Shown: positions 33,767-45,314 of the stretch, piece after piece
Numbering within the stretch: the stretch's first letter is position 1
Layout of the letters: each line of letters opens with the position of its first letter
DNA from: Topomyia yanbarensis
Lineage: Eukaryota; Arthropoda; Insecta; Diptera; Culicidae
Direction: 5' to 3'
NCBI RefSeq assembly: GCF_030247195.1
Contig: NC_080672.1
Span: forward strand, 398,305,037-398,369,036
Length of the DNA stretch: 64,000 nt
The notes under the pieces: model-generated
What the model was told of the DNA's origin: nothing
Database searches by the model: none
What the model saw: the letters and a program-made list of their open reading frames with translations, nothing else
Made by a program: the position numbers and the translations under genes

Positions 33767-36638
33767 GAGGAATTACACGAAGAGCCGTCCAATTTTGTAA
33801 AAAATCGTGACCGACCATCTTCGATTTTGATGAAACTTTTTACGTTGCGCCTATGTGGGAAATTAAGTATATTCAAGAGATAATCAAATCATTTTGTCTC
33901 AACGACAACTTTTATGTGTTTTTGCGTGCACTACTTTCTAAATATACGTATGTGTTTTTGCGTGCACTACTTTCTAAAAAATATTGTTCAAGAACCATAA
34001 TTTATACAGCAAAACTATTCGATAATGCGTTGCAGGGCATTCATTAATCTATTTTAAAAAAATATGCACTGATAAAAAAAATGTACCGATTCTCAAAAAA
34101 TTTATAATTTATATTAAAAATTGAAATTAAAAAAAACCCATTTTTTTTTAATTTTTTATTTTTTGCCAGCGAAAACCTAAATAAAAAAGAAACATTTTAA
34201 GTCTAATTTCATGTTGGAGAAGTTATCAACAAAAAAGTTTTTCTAACAATAACTTTGTACATGTTTTTCAATTCTATACTATTTTACAGACAAAAATATA
34301 TTTTTTTTTATCGATTGTGAATCTAAATGTCATTTCAAATGAAAATGCTCTGCACAGAAATCTTCGAAAATGTAGTCGTTTTCAAAATATTTTAAAGTTT
34401 GTTTCGACAAAAAGTAATAATTCGTTAAATTACGCCCTTTTCATAAGTTATTCGTGTTTCTCCATCAACAATCGTACGATTTTCATAATAGTCATAATAC
34501 ATTCTACAACTTTCCTCTTTACATCATGAAGGTACAAACAAAAAACACGGTGTTGGAGTTCTATGATAGCGACCAGATTAGCAGAGCCATGTCTGGGCTA
34601 AACGACTATGTTTCTGTGAAAAAGGATGGTAAGCGTCAACATGTACAAAAACGTCTGTTAATTTGTTCATTGAAAGAGGCTTTTAATAGGTTTAAGGAAA
34701 TTAGTGAATTTACTATTGGATTTAGTTCATTTGCATCATTGAGACCGAAGAATTGCAAGCTATTAGGAAGTTCAGGTTCTCATAACATTTGTGTTTGTAC
34801 GATTCACGAGAATATTATTTTAATGCTCCATAGTCTACAAAAATATTCTTTCGAAAAATATTACAAGTTGTATTTCGAAAAAATGTTGTGTAGTGCATCG
34901 TCAAGATCAAAAGATTGTTATCTTCGTGAATGTGACCGCTGTCCAAATCTTTCAATGTTTGAACACAATTTTTCGGAAGAATTGGAGGAACGTTGTGTTG
35001 GAAAAATAACTTTCGAATAATGGGTTGCTACCGATAGATTTAATCTAGAAACACTCGTCAAACCAGTTGATGAGTTTGTAACATATTTTGGTGAGAAGTT
35101 GGAAAAATTGATAACTCATGAAAATATAAAAAATCAACAGTCTATTTTTTTAAATGAATCAAAATCGTCTTTAAAAATAGGCGAAGTTTTAGTAATTTGT
35201 GATTTTTCTGAGAATTATTGATTTGTTTTGCAGGATGCTTCTCAGAGTAGTTATTGGAACAATGATCAAGCTACAATTCATCCGTTAGTTATTTATTATA
35301 TGGACTCTGGAATAATAAAAAAATTAAGTTTTGTAATAATATCCGAAGTTCTAAAACATGATACAATCGCGGTGCAGGTATTCATTTCAAAGTTACGAAC
35401 TTTTCTAAAACTAAAAATGCAATTAAAGAAGGCTATATTTATGTCTAATGGAGCTGCTTCTCAATACAAAAATAGAAATTTTTTTGCTAGTCTTTGTAAA
35501 TATAAAACTAATTATAACATTGATGTTGAGTGGCACTTTTTTGCAACTTCTCATGGAAAAGGACCCTGTGACGCAATTGGCGGGACATTGAAACGAATGG
35601 CAAGAAATGCGAGCTTAGCAATAGCACACGAACATCCAATCACAAGTGCAGAATAGTTATATAAATGGGCTAACCAGCAAAGTAATGAACAATTAACAAA
35701 AATTTCGTTTTGTTATGTATCATAAGAAGAATACAAACAGGGAGCAGCTGAATGGAGTATCAGAAGGCAAAATGATTCCAGGTACACAGAAATATCACTC
35801 TTTTGTTCCTATTTCAGAAAATAAAATTGCCGCGAAACTGTTTTCGAATGACGAAACACCAAGTATTTTTAGCATATATAAACGAACAAAGTGTTAAGGT
35901 GTACATAGAAGATAGGAATTGTATATAATAGGAAGAAATAAATTTTAGTATAAAAAATGACCGATAGTGATTTTATACATCGGACCTATAACTTGCAACA
36001 TTATCCTCTTATCATCTTGGTGTCAAAAGGTAAGTTGTAGAACTTATCATGACTATTATGAAAATCGTACGATTGTTGATGGAGAAACGCGAATAACTTA
36101 TGAAAAGGGCGTAATTTAACGAATTGTTACTTTTTGTCTAAACAAAATTTAAAATATCTTGAAAACGACTACATTTTCGAAGATTTTTGTGAAGAGCAAT
36201 TTGATTCGAAATGACTTTGGGAATCACATTCTATAAAAAATATATATATTTTTGTCTGTAACATAGTATAGAATTGAAAAACATGTACAAATTTGTTGTT
36301 AGAAAAACTTTTTTATTGATAACTTCTCCATCATAAAATTAGACTTAAAATATTTCTTTTTTATTTAGGTTTTCGCACAATTTTTTTTTTCAGTGTATAT
36401 TTTTTTTACAAAGATTAATGAATGCCCTGCAACTCATTCTCGAATAGTTTTGCTGAACAAATTATGGTTTTCGTATTATTATTGTTACATACGCCCTTTT
36501 AAAAAAAGCTCTTGAGTCAAAATGGTCTAATAACCTGTGGAAGTCATGGAGACTCATAAACCAAACATAGCTGCAATTTTTTGTTAAAATCGGAGATGGT
36601 GGATTTTTATGGTCGGCCACTTCCCCGTGGAATTCCTC
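33767..36638 (+). mobile_element. DNA transposon with very long terminal inverted repeats
   Basis: The sequence starting GAGGAATTACACG at 33,767 and the reverse complement starting GAGGAATTCCACG at 36,638 remain alignable for about 600-750 bases. Shared blocks include AACTATTCGA..ATG.GTTGCAGGGC and TCTCCATCAACAATCGTACG (near 34,455 and inverted near 36,075). The 4-base ATAA lies directly outside both ends (33,763-33,766 and 36,639-36,642) and is a candidate target duplication. The central 1.5 kb encodes a broken transposase. The left arm contains an extra 30 bp direct duplication (33,914-33,977). I do not recognise the superfamily with certainty. Confidence 0.8.
34526..35897 (+). pseudogene. 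Transposase of the long-inverted-repeat element, inactivated
   Basis: From the ATG at 34,526 (MKVQTKNTVLEFYDSDQ) one frame continues through in-frame stops at about 35,018, 35,219 and 35,654. A frameshift near 35,710 then leads to the last segment, which contains MIPGTQKYHSFVPIS. Recognisable blocks are CDFSENY, YWNNDQATIHPLVIYY, SNGAASQYKNRNFFASLC and WHFFATSHGKGPCDAIGGT. I have seen this block series in uncharacterised transposase-like proteins of insects and cnidarians. In those the SDGAASQYKN block usually has Asp where this copy has Asn, possibly a catalytic change. A Cys-rich stretch (CYLRECDRCPNL) precedes the core. It lies wholly between the inverted arms, so it is the element's own gene. 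Confidence 0.7.
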
Positions 36639-36642
36639 ATAA

Positions 36643-37955
36643 GTAAACAATTTCTCATCTGTTGTTTGTTTCCTTGTTCGTAGTCCTCCTTCCTGTTTGG
36701 GCTACTGGCTGTCCGTTTCCTTGGCCGTCACGTTCTCTTGCACCGAGTTGCATATATTGTAGCAAGAGAAACAAATGAAGACAAAAAAATGAAAATAAAT
36801 GGACGTCTGCTATCTGTGCCTAAATTGATGTTGCTTCTCAGTTTTGCACGACCCAGGGGGAACTTGGCCTTGATCCCAATGCTCTGTCACCGATGTTACG
36901 TGATATTCGTTATGGAATATTCTTTGTTTGGGGGCCATTTATAAACAATGCTGTTCGTTTTTTTATTCCTGAACCGCTGATACGTCTAAAATTCATTTTT
37001 AGTTTTTATCTCGTTACGTGACGCTCTTCCCCTATTGTCAATATCTGATATCATTTATGAATGGTCCCCTGGTGATATATTTAGAGCAGACAATCCAATG
37101 AAAAATACGATTGACAAGATTTTAGCGCGCTCTGGGCGCCTTGTGTCACATCTTCATGTTTGTTATACATACTAAGCATACCAAAGCATATGATGTGATG
37201 ACCGGAAGATTAGAGAAGCAACTCCTCCCCTTCCCCCCGAAAGGTAAGTCGTTAGTCACGACAAAAATTTCTTACACTTTTCGAAACAACATGCTGATCA
37301 GGACTTCAATCGGTCACTGAAAACTCAGTTATCGCTGAATAGTTTAGCCCGCTGAATCATTTTTATGTGATCTTTGTGAATCTGACTATGGAGCCCAGAA
37401 ATAACACAATTGTATTTTTTTTTGACTGTACTTAAATTTGGCTAGTTGAGAGTTTAACTCACCTGCTGTTTGTTTTTGTGTTGTAATTTTTCTCACACTT
37501 CCAATTCTACTTCCTCCCTCATCCTTCTCCTTTTCTCCATAAGGCAAATAATGAAAGGACGGGCAAAACACAAATCACCAACTACACACGATGAGCGTGC
37601 CATTTGAGACAATATATTCTGATTCCTTAAGATGGGCATGCAGCAGGCGTTTAAATTTCACGGTTATTGTCAACTACAGTCGGTATGTCTATCGCATCGC
37701 TTAGCTTTTTTGTGCGAACCGTCTCACACATTAAAAATCCGATCGTAAAGAAAACGAGGTTCAACTAGGTAATGCCTTGTTGTCATCTAAGTTGGAACAG
37801 CACACCTTGGTCATCTGACGACGATAAGACATTTGAATTTCTTTCTGAATAATCTCTTAATTTCTCCAGTTCTTCCTTAAAACAACAGTTGCTTATATAT
37901 TTTACGGATACTATTTCCGTAAACCGTGAAACATCTTAGAGATTACCTTGAGTCG
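36643..37955. other. Intergenic sequence; one small MITE, otherwise nothing recognised
   Basis: 36,930-37,071 has inverted ends GGGGGCCATTTATAAA and AGGGGACCATTCATAAATGA, a common mosquito MITE type. Nothing else here carries a recognisable domain. This interval lies downstream of the THAP zinc-finger gene's stop codon. Confidence 0.45.
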
Positions 37956-38474
37956 CTACTTTTTCTGCTTCTTATTCTTATCGGAAGCAGCCTTCATACT
38001 AGCGGCTGCCACGCCGCCATAGGGTAAATCCAACATATTCGAGGCTCGCAGATAATACTTCTCCAGCGCAGCAACCGTATCCCGGAAGCCATGGATTTCG
38101 ACCATGTGCTGTGCATAGGCAGCTGGGCTGATGGTTTCAAATCGACATTCCGTACACGATTTGTTTTGCGCCTCGTTGGACAGAATCTCGTGCAGTCGGA
38201 TGTGGCTAGCTAAGTGATCCAATTCGCGGTAGTTTTGTAAACAAATTTCACACTGGTACTCACCACCTTGCGGTAAGCAGTCAGATTCGTGCATTTGTAG
38301 TTTCCGTAATGAGACAAATTCCTTCGTACAGGACGCATTCGTACACCGATAGTAGGTCAGTTCGCCTCGATCATTGTGAACGGTTGATGCGTGCTTGGCA
38401 AACTTTTCGCTGTCATCCAGTGTGCTCGAGCAGTACTGACATTGAAAGGGACCCGAATGTTGGCGCATGTGAAG
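37956..38474 (-). CDS. THAP/C2H2 protein gene, exon 5 (last coding exon)
   Basis: This terminal exon starts in phase 0 after TTTCACAG and encodes 172 residues. LHMRQH completes a finger begun in exon 4. It is followed by fingers CQYCSSTLDDSEKFAKH...H, a degenerate CTNASCTKEF...H, CEICLQNYRELDHLASH...H and CTECRFETISPAAYAQH...H. The protein ends with a Lys-rich tail (DKNKKQKK). Tandem C2H2 fingers imply sequence-specific DNA binding in the nucleus. The stop codon is at 37,956-37,958. No clear orthologue name comes to mind. Confidence 0.88.
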   Translation of the reverse strand, partial: LHMRQHSGPFQCQYCSSTLDDSEKFAKHASTVHNDRGELTYYRCTNASCTKEFVSLRKLQMHESDCLPQGGEYQCEICLQNYRELDHLASHIRLHEILSNEAQNKSCTECRFETISPAAYAQHMVEIHGFRDTVAALEKYYLRASNMLDLPYGGVAAASMKAASDKNKKQKK

Positions 38475-38536
38475 CTGTGAAATCAAATTAACAATATTAG
38501 GCTTAATTAGTGTAAAAAAAGAATTAATAGTCCTAC

Positions 38537-39603
38537 CGTCAAGCCACCCCACGTTTTCTCGATCCAACCACAGTGAAAGCAAATGTACACAGTGCGAGCA
38601 AGATTTTTGTTGATCACATTTTGTAGTGGATGAATGGCCAGCAAATGCGCATCGAGTTGCTTGCAACTGGAGAATCTCAACGTACAAATCTTACACTTGT
38701 AATAGATATTCGGTAAACGATGTATGTCCAAATGATTGAAATACTGACCAGCAGAGTAGACCTTAAAATTGCAGACGCAACACGTGAAAGCTTCCAGTTT
38801 GGTATGACACATTAGGTGGTTTTGACGATCCGCTTCAAACTGAAACTTTTGGGCGCAGTATTGGCAGCTCAGATAGTTTTCTTTGGAATGCGTGTGATTG
38901 CTGTGATGTTTCAGATATGTAAACATCGACTTAAATCGTTCGCCACATTCCAAGCACAGATGTAGGGATTTATGTGTACGGAGAAGTCCCTGTATGTTTT
39001 GTGGTAGCACTTGTTTTTGGTCATGAATGCGTTCCTTGGACTTTGCAACGTTGAGCTTTGCAATGTTGCGCTTTGCAACTTTGAGCTTCTTTGTTTCGGC
39101 CTGCTTCTGATGATACGCATGGTCTGAAATGTGTTGAGCAGTTTCATCGGCTGACAGAGTCTCCTCTGAGGAATTGGTACTTTCTCCATCGTCTATCACT
39201 TCTGTCTCATCTTCGTTTGCATCAGTTGGTTCACTAGCTATTGGATCCTTGGCCTGGTCTTCAAGGCCCGACGAGAAATCTGAAGCCTGAATTTCAATTT
39301 CTTCTTCTTTAATTTCCGACACTTCTTCAGATGCTTCTTGATTTTCCGGATTTACCCCACCCGAATCAGCTGGATCGTTAGGTTCGTTTGAATCGTCGGC
39401 ACTGTAATGAATTTCATCGATCAAAATAGTTTGGCCTAAGTCTGTACTGTCCGGTATCGATTCTTGCTCGATCTGCTGAACTTCGCCATCGTCAGGTTCC
39501 TCACAGCTGCTGGAATCGTTGGCGGCATCAACGTTGTTGAGAGGTTTACTAGAAGTATCTGAGGAAAGTAGCGTGCTTTCAATCGCGATATTTGATTTGA
39601 CTG
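38537..39603 (-). CDS. THAP/C2H2 protein gene, exon 4 (acidic region and C2H2 array)
   Basis: This 1,067-base exon has two parts. The first half is strongly acidic (runs such as EEVSEIKEEEIEIQ and ANEDETEVIDDGE), followed by a basic KKLKVAKRNIAKLNVAK segment. The second half is a C2H2 array: CLECGERFKSMFTYLKH, CQYCAQKFQFEADRQNH, CCVCNFKVYSAGQYFNH, CKICTLRFSSCKQLDAH and the first part of CFHCGWIEKTWGGLT. The donor GTAGGA splits the fifth finger, which resumes in exon 5 with LHMRQH after a 62 bp intron. The acceptor is a tandem AAGCAG (NAGNAG), so the exon may start at 39,603 or 39,600 without a frame change. The gene reads antisense to the direction of schnurri. Confidence 0.88.
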
Positions 39604-39752
39604 CTTCATAGATTAATACATTCAAGTTTTAGAATATCGTGTGTTGAAATCGTCTTCTACATATAAAACCAGCAATATAGAAATTCTGAACTCGAAAGTA
39701 TAATTTGAATTTAGCGAAGATCTTGCGCAGATCAAGCGGTACGTTTTCTTAC

Positions 39753-39830
39753 CTACTATCGGATCACGTTCCTTTTCTATTTCGTTGTCGGTACTACTCT
39801 GAGTACTGTTATCCGAATTTAGTGCAGAAT
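39753..39830 (-). CDS. THAP/C2H2 protein gene, exon 3 (short linker exon)
   Basis: A 78-base exon between a CATTTAG acceptor and a GTAAGA donor, phase 1 at both ends. It encodes an acidic/Ser-rich linker (SALNSDNSTQSSTDNEIEKE). It is supported only by splice-site and phase agreement with its neighbours, so it could be skipped in some transcripts without changing the frame. Confidence 0.65.
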
Positions 39831-39907
39831 CTAAATGAATTTTTTTATTGAATTTAAACTTCCATGATATTTATATAAATAGTGCAGTTGGTTAATAGCA
39901 CATTTAA

Positions 39908-40019
39908 TGGCATTTTCGTTTTTGACAGTACACTACATTGGTGTCGATGCTACTCATTCAATATATATCTCTTTTTTCAGCACTATACCGGTGTATTGTC
40001 GGGTAAAAACGAAAATGCT
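39908..40019. mobile_element. Short MITE in an intron of the THAP gene
   Basis: The ends TGGCATTTTCGTTTTTGACAG and, inverted, TAGCATTTTCGTTTTTACCC flank about 110 bases with an inner CACTAYACCGGTGTA palindromic motif. The same end sequence occurs at 6,302-6,350 in the schnurri intron. Confidence 0.6.
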
Positions 40020-40178
40020 ATAAAATAACTGTTGTACGTCAATATACGATAAAAAAATATACAGGTCCTTCTTTTTTAAATAATTGATAAGAGCCATTAA
40101 ATTTCAATCAGTGGGCTACCGAAGCTACAATGAATTAGCATGGCACGGAAGCAATCTAATAGTATGCAAAAGAGTTAC

Positions 40179-40319
40179 CCTCGTCCAAAATCGAAACTGG
40201 AATTCCCTCGTGCAGCTTGGACATCAATGATTCACGATATCCATCGACTCCGTCGTTCGTCATGAACAGACTTGGTATCCAATCGACATTCGCTGTATCT
40301 GTTAGCGGCGAGGGTGCAC
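40179..40319 (-). CDS. THAP/C2H2 protein gene, exon 2 (end of THAP domain)
   Basis: Following a CATTTCAG acceptor, the G from exon 1 plus GT gives Gly, then APSPLTDTANVDWIPSLF. The motif HFVSG-AP...D..NVDW.PSLF is the usual C-terminal part of insect THAP domains. The exon is 141 bases, enters and leaves in phase 1, and ends with DEG at a GTAACT donor. The intron to exon 1 is 67 bp. Reading through without splicing would hit a stop, which supports the intron. Confidence 0.8.
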
Positions 40320-40386
40320 CTGAAATGTGATCGGTTATTTGCGTTCGGATATTAGGAAACACATCCGAATGGAACAGTGTAGCTAC

Positions 40387-40609
40387 CCGAAACGAAGTGC
40401 TTATTGCAGATTTTTGCTTTTGTAGAAACGGTCGAAGATATTACATTTCTCCAGGCATTCAAACGCATTTGTGCTAGCCTTTTGGTGTGAACAGCATGAA
40501 GGCGTTGAGGGTTGGGAAGGCCAAAGAAATGTGTGTCTCTACGCTCTTTGCGGTAGTATTTCGATGTACACCGGGGAACACAACATCGGAATTTACATTT
40601 TGATTCCAT
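40387..40609 (-). CDS. THAP/C2H2 protein gene, exon 1 (THAP zinc-binding domain)
   Basis: The ATG at 40,609 starts MESKCKFRCCVPRCTSKYY. The C..C pair near residues 10-14 and ICNKHF near residue 70 give the C2-C-H zinc module of the THAP DNA-binding domain, with a conserved Trp (LNAWRNV) between them. The exon ends phase 1 at a GTAGCT donor. Joined to exons 2-5 it predicts a 675-residue nuclear protein: N-terminal THAP, acidic middle and about nine C2H2 fingers. THAP plus C2H2 arrays in one protein are typical of insect transcription-factor expansions. The start codon is the first ATG after an upstream region without in-frame coding. Confidence 0.85.
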
Positions 40610-40619
40610 TGTGGACTAG

Positions 40620-43529
40620 GTAGTCTACAGGGAATATGCGTTTTTCACTAATTTACGAAAAAATCACTGTTTAGAACAAAATCATGAAAGAATGTAAACA
40701 AACAACACATTATGACAGTAGCAATTCGCAGTGGCGGCCGCGAAGTGCAGGGGGCACAAACTCTGCACGCTTAATCTAAAGTACTCAAAATAAAAATCCC
40801 TGTAAAAAAAAATGCGGACGAACATGCACTGAGCAAAAAACTGTAATATCCGTAACCCGACTTTTGTGGTTGTTTTAACTATTCGCCAAAATAGAAAAAA
40901 TGACCATGAGATCGGTAGTATTGAACTTCTGTATCATGAAAAATAACAGACAAATCGACTACCTTAACTATACTGTTGGTATGTATGACTTTTTAAACAT
41001 GGTTACTCCAACAATATTTATCATTTTAAAACTGACAATGAAATAGTCTGTATCACTATAAAAATAAAGTTGAAATGAACATACAACCATTGTACAAATT
41101 TTGCAAAGAACCAATGTCATTGTTATAACTACAATTCTTTTAATTGTTTTCCGCACAATATAATAATCAGTGACGAAGACTAAGAATATCATTGTTTTAA
41201 GAATGTAAGGTTAAAATAACTAAATACACTGTTCGTGTGAACGTGATCCTTCTTGAAAACACCTTTTGCGTATAGTGATTTTCAACTGACTATGCTTTGT
41301 ATTACTATTGACTATACAACTTGTCAATTTTTGTGTTCCTGTTTGGTATTCCTGCAAGACGCCGCCATTACAGTGAACAATTGTATTCGTGACATACGGA
41401 TATGCTTCGAAGATATTGCATTTTTTTATGATTTAAAAAAATGTTGCTCCGAGTAAACCACTGTTCGAGGACCAGCCAGGAGCGATTCTTAGTGACCAAA
41501 TAGGTTTATAGCATTAGCTCTATAAATGTGTATACTAAGAAATTGCGATGAAGTCTCATAAAACAGAACGGAATATGGTTTCAAAGTTTTGCTTAGCTTC
41601 ATTGTATTACTTCAGGTGAGAAAATACTTCAATGGTATACAATTTATGTAATAGAAGGAGCTGGACGTTTAAAATTCATATTTTTCAATTTTTAGCCTGA
41701 AGCCCGAAAACGAGGAGACTTTGATGAAATACAAGTATTTGCTTTGATATCGTTGCCTACATGAATTACTATTTTGATAAAAAAAAGTATATAAAGATAA
41801 TACAATGAGGAATGAATAATGAAGATAATACAATAAGGAACGGATAAGAAATTTGTATATGGAAAAGAAAATTTTAGGTTGGACAAATCTAGGTTTAATT
41901 CGTCTTATGGAATTAGCCGGCGTCATCTTCAAACCAACTATTATATTACTTTTCAAAATAAGAATTTAAATGTCAATCTCCCAATGTTTTAGTTATTACA
42001 AACAGATCCAGGTTGGGGTGACTATGTTTATTGTTATGCCAAGCATCCCACTTACAATGGCCATTGATACAACAGACTGTTTAATTTTACTATTATGGTA
42101 AACCTTTCTACTCTCTTGGTTTAGTTATAACAAGCAGATTCAGGTCAAGATAACTATGTATATTGTTACACTGAGCATCCCATTTACAATGGTCATACAT
42201 ACAAGAGAATTGTCAATATTACTATTATAGACAAAGCTCATGTATAGTAAACATGAACATGCGTATAGTTAACATCACTTAATGCTATAGTCGGTTGAAA
42301 AGCACTATACTCGCAAAGTCGAGTTTACCTCCTCATATGGTAAATGTTACCATATAATTTTTCTTAGTGTGGTCAGGCGATTTAAATAGTTTGACGTTTG
42401 ACTCAACTCGCCTGTGCCCCTAGGAACAAATGCAATTCGCGAATGTGATTTAAAGGCAATTTCAATACTTAGACAAATTTTCTGGCGGCTGAAATGGACT
42501 TAGTTGTTTTTGGCGTTTTTCAAACATGGCGGTTCATGTTTGGCTTAAGTTTAAAATTGTTTTAAACAATTGGCGCGTTACCGCTTGTATTTTGTTTGTT
42601 TAGTGCACTTAATTTAGCCAACGAATGTGGAAAATTGTGGAATCGTGTGTGAGTATAGTGGAACAAGGTCTTTGAGTCTAAATGAAAGTCAGATTGTGGT
42701 AAGTTTTGGTGTGCAATACGAATTTTACCATCGATTCTTCCTATAGTCTGGTGGTGATTACCTAGTGTACCGATAAATTTATGTGAGTAGATAGTGAATC
42801 CGAAAATAATTATTATTTTTAATTTTCATATCAGGCAATTAAGGGCGATTAAATGGCGCGTTCCCTGGGCGATTTAAGGGCGGGTAGAGCGGCAAAAAAA
42901 TGACGGCGGCAAATCGCCCAAATGTTGCATATAAAATAGCCCCCTAATTGTCAGCAAATTGCTGGCAAATTGTAGGGCAATTAGCGTATCCGAGTTGGCA
43001 AATAGCCCCCCGCTAGCCAGCAACTTGCCTTTTTTGACTGGGATGACTTCTACTCAGTTTCAGGATTAAGATTTCTGACAACTGATTTACACCCACAGAA
43101 GCAATGTCTCGCCAAAGGATTTTGGCAAAGAGAATAGGGAAAGAGACGAATAGTGTGAAGCCAAAAATACCTTATTGAGCAGACCAATCGTGCAATGTAA
43201 ATAAACATTACTCACGCCTCAGTTGGAGGAGATAAGTATTGTACATCTATCAAAAAAGAAATTTCAATTTTCGTCAGAATTTGGTTCAATCGTGATTGTG
43301 AGGTGCATTCTAGAGTATATGTATGTGTAAAAACACGCTTTAAAATTATTTGATGTCTTTGTTTCGAAATGCGCATCGTTTGATAAACAAATCCAACGAT
43401 CGACATACGGTTTGTTTTCAAAATATAATAGAAGTCATTTAAAGTGCAGCCTGTGGAAGCGGTTGCCAAAATTCTAGTGTTGAAATCATCATAAAGGGAG
43501 TGTTGCCGTTTTGACTGATTTTCACTCTT
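40620..43529. other. Intergenic sequence between the THAP gene and the CACTA-like element
   Basis: No supported gene. Two ~110-120 base direct repeats occur at about 41,988-42,100 and 42,120-42,235 (shared motifs TTTAGTTAT.ACAA.CAGAT and GAGCATCCCA.TTACAATGG). A stretch at 42,830-43,040 is unusually rich in short GGCGATT/GCAAAT motifs. The motif CAAAGAGAATAGGGAAAGAG at 43,121-43,145 recurs inverted just outside the right end of the CACTA-like element. Confidence 0.45.
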
Positions 43530-43556
43530 CACGGAAATAAAAAAGTACTCAAAATT
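43530..43556 (+). repeat. Left terminal inverted repeat of the CACTA-like element
   Basis: CACGGAAATAAAAAAGTACT plus CAAAATT matches the reverse complement of 54,461-54,487 at 25 of 27 positions. The first bases CAC are the CACTA-superfamily signature. Confidence 0.82.
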
Positions 43557-44721
43557 TGAGTTGAAACTACCTAAAATTGAGTACAAGTGCTAAAGTATCA
43601 AGTTGGGTAGATTTCGAAGTAGACGATTGGTTTATTTTGACTCAACGATTAAGTAGTACGTATATTACTTAATAATGAGTAAAAATAAATTGAAAAAAAA
43701 TTTAGACGCAATGAAATAAAAAACAATAAAAAGTATTCATAATTTATTGATGTTACTATTTGATTTGTAAATTTCGATTTGTTTTTTTTTTGCATTCTAA
43801 AAAAAGCATGGAAATCGTTCAAATTGGCTTAATTTAAGAACAGAAGTCATTGGTTTAAATTTACCCAACGGAAGGTAAATCACAACTAACCTTGCGTTGA
43901 GTAATAGTAACCCTGATTTGGTTGAAAAATAGCGTGACGTGCTAGCTTCGTGGATGACGCCATTTGTTTTTTTGGCTTCCGTCGCGATAGACGCTTAGTT
44001 CCGCTGCGCTTGAAAAAAAAATCCGTGTCTTTTCCTGGTGTAGTAATTTACGGATTTCGTCGTGAGTGGCGTAAAGACAACCGAATACAGTCCGGAAAGG
44101 TTGCAGTGCACTACAGGAGAAAATTTCTTTTCGTTGCACAGATTGCTGCATGAATTATTGGAAACAGCATTTTCCATTGCACTGATTGGTGTATGAATTG
44201 CTGGAAACCGAGTTTACATTTATTTTAGCAATTGCAGGTATATTGTTAATCCAACGCGTTAGAATGGCAGAAATCGTGTACATAATTCATTTTTCTATTT
44301 CCAGAGATCCGTCACAAATACTGTCCTGTTTTCATCTCGCACATTGTGCATTGTGGAGAAAATTTCAACGCAAACTTTTCTTTTCCCATTGGTGATCACG
44401 ACAACGGTGAAGTTTCTACCCAGAGAAGAAAACAACGCTTTTTTCGTTACACAGATTGGCGAGTGCATTACAGTAAATTGCAGGTAAATTGTAAATTCAA
44501 CGCGCTGGTGAAGTACAAGTTACCTAACAGATTGTTTTATTTTTCAGATATCCGACACCCCCAGCAGGATTGCTTGCATTTTTTGAACTGTGTGAATTGC
44601 ATGAGGCAAAAATCCTGCACACCCCACGAAATTTGTTTACATTCCGCAACCGTATAACGCGGTACACATCACGTCTGGTGAGAGTTTTGCGAGCTTTAAT
44701 TCCGCCTTGAAAATATCGCAA

Positions 44722-44773
44722 ATGGAACAACTTCACAAAAAGTTAGACGATAGGTCATACGAAAAACTAACTG
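44722..44773 (+). CDS. Shared first coding exon of the CACTA-like element
   Basis: The ATG starts MEQLHKKLDDRSYEKLT and the exon ends with a single G before a consensus GTAAGT donor (phase 1). Two downstream acceptors fit this phase. At 46,961 (transposase) G plus GT gives Gly and the first Cys-containing finger; at 51,845 (SAM protein) G plus CG gives Ala. The peptide resembles the helical start of a SAM domain more than the start of a zinc finger, so it may belong primarily to the SAM product while also serving as leader for the transposase. Only transcripts can decide. Confidence 0.6.
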
Positions 44774-45314
44774 GTAAGTCTCATTCTACTTACCTTATAT
44801 ATAAACTTTTTATAGATATGTATTACATAGTTTACGAATCAAAATGGTTTTGATTCGCAAAGACGAATTGTAAAACTCAATACCAGTTGATCCGGAACCC
44901 TTTACCCTTTTTATTTTATCTTACATCAAGATACAAATCGCTGCTGCTATTTATTGTTCAAAACATTCTGCTTCGCTCTTTGGGAAATTTGGTGTGAGAA
45001 TTCAGTGGGCTGATTGATGATGTGTTGTCAGGTTTCCTAGTGAGCGGATTTCTCATTGCCGAGACAGCGGTAATAAGGAATTTGAGTTCTTCTTCCACTC
45101 AGATCATCCCAATCATGCAGTGGATTCTCTCCAGATCTTTAAGTGTTCGACTAGGATTTCGTAATTCCAGCGGCCTTGCTATTTTTAGCTCTAAAATTGC
45201 CTTTCGTACTTCGTTTTGCATGGGTGGATCTGTAGTTTGTCGATCATCCCTAATCTTCATTCTGTTTGTACCTACTCTATTCGTTTGTCTATTCAACAAT
45301 AACTAAAAGTGCTT

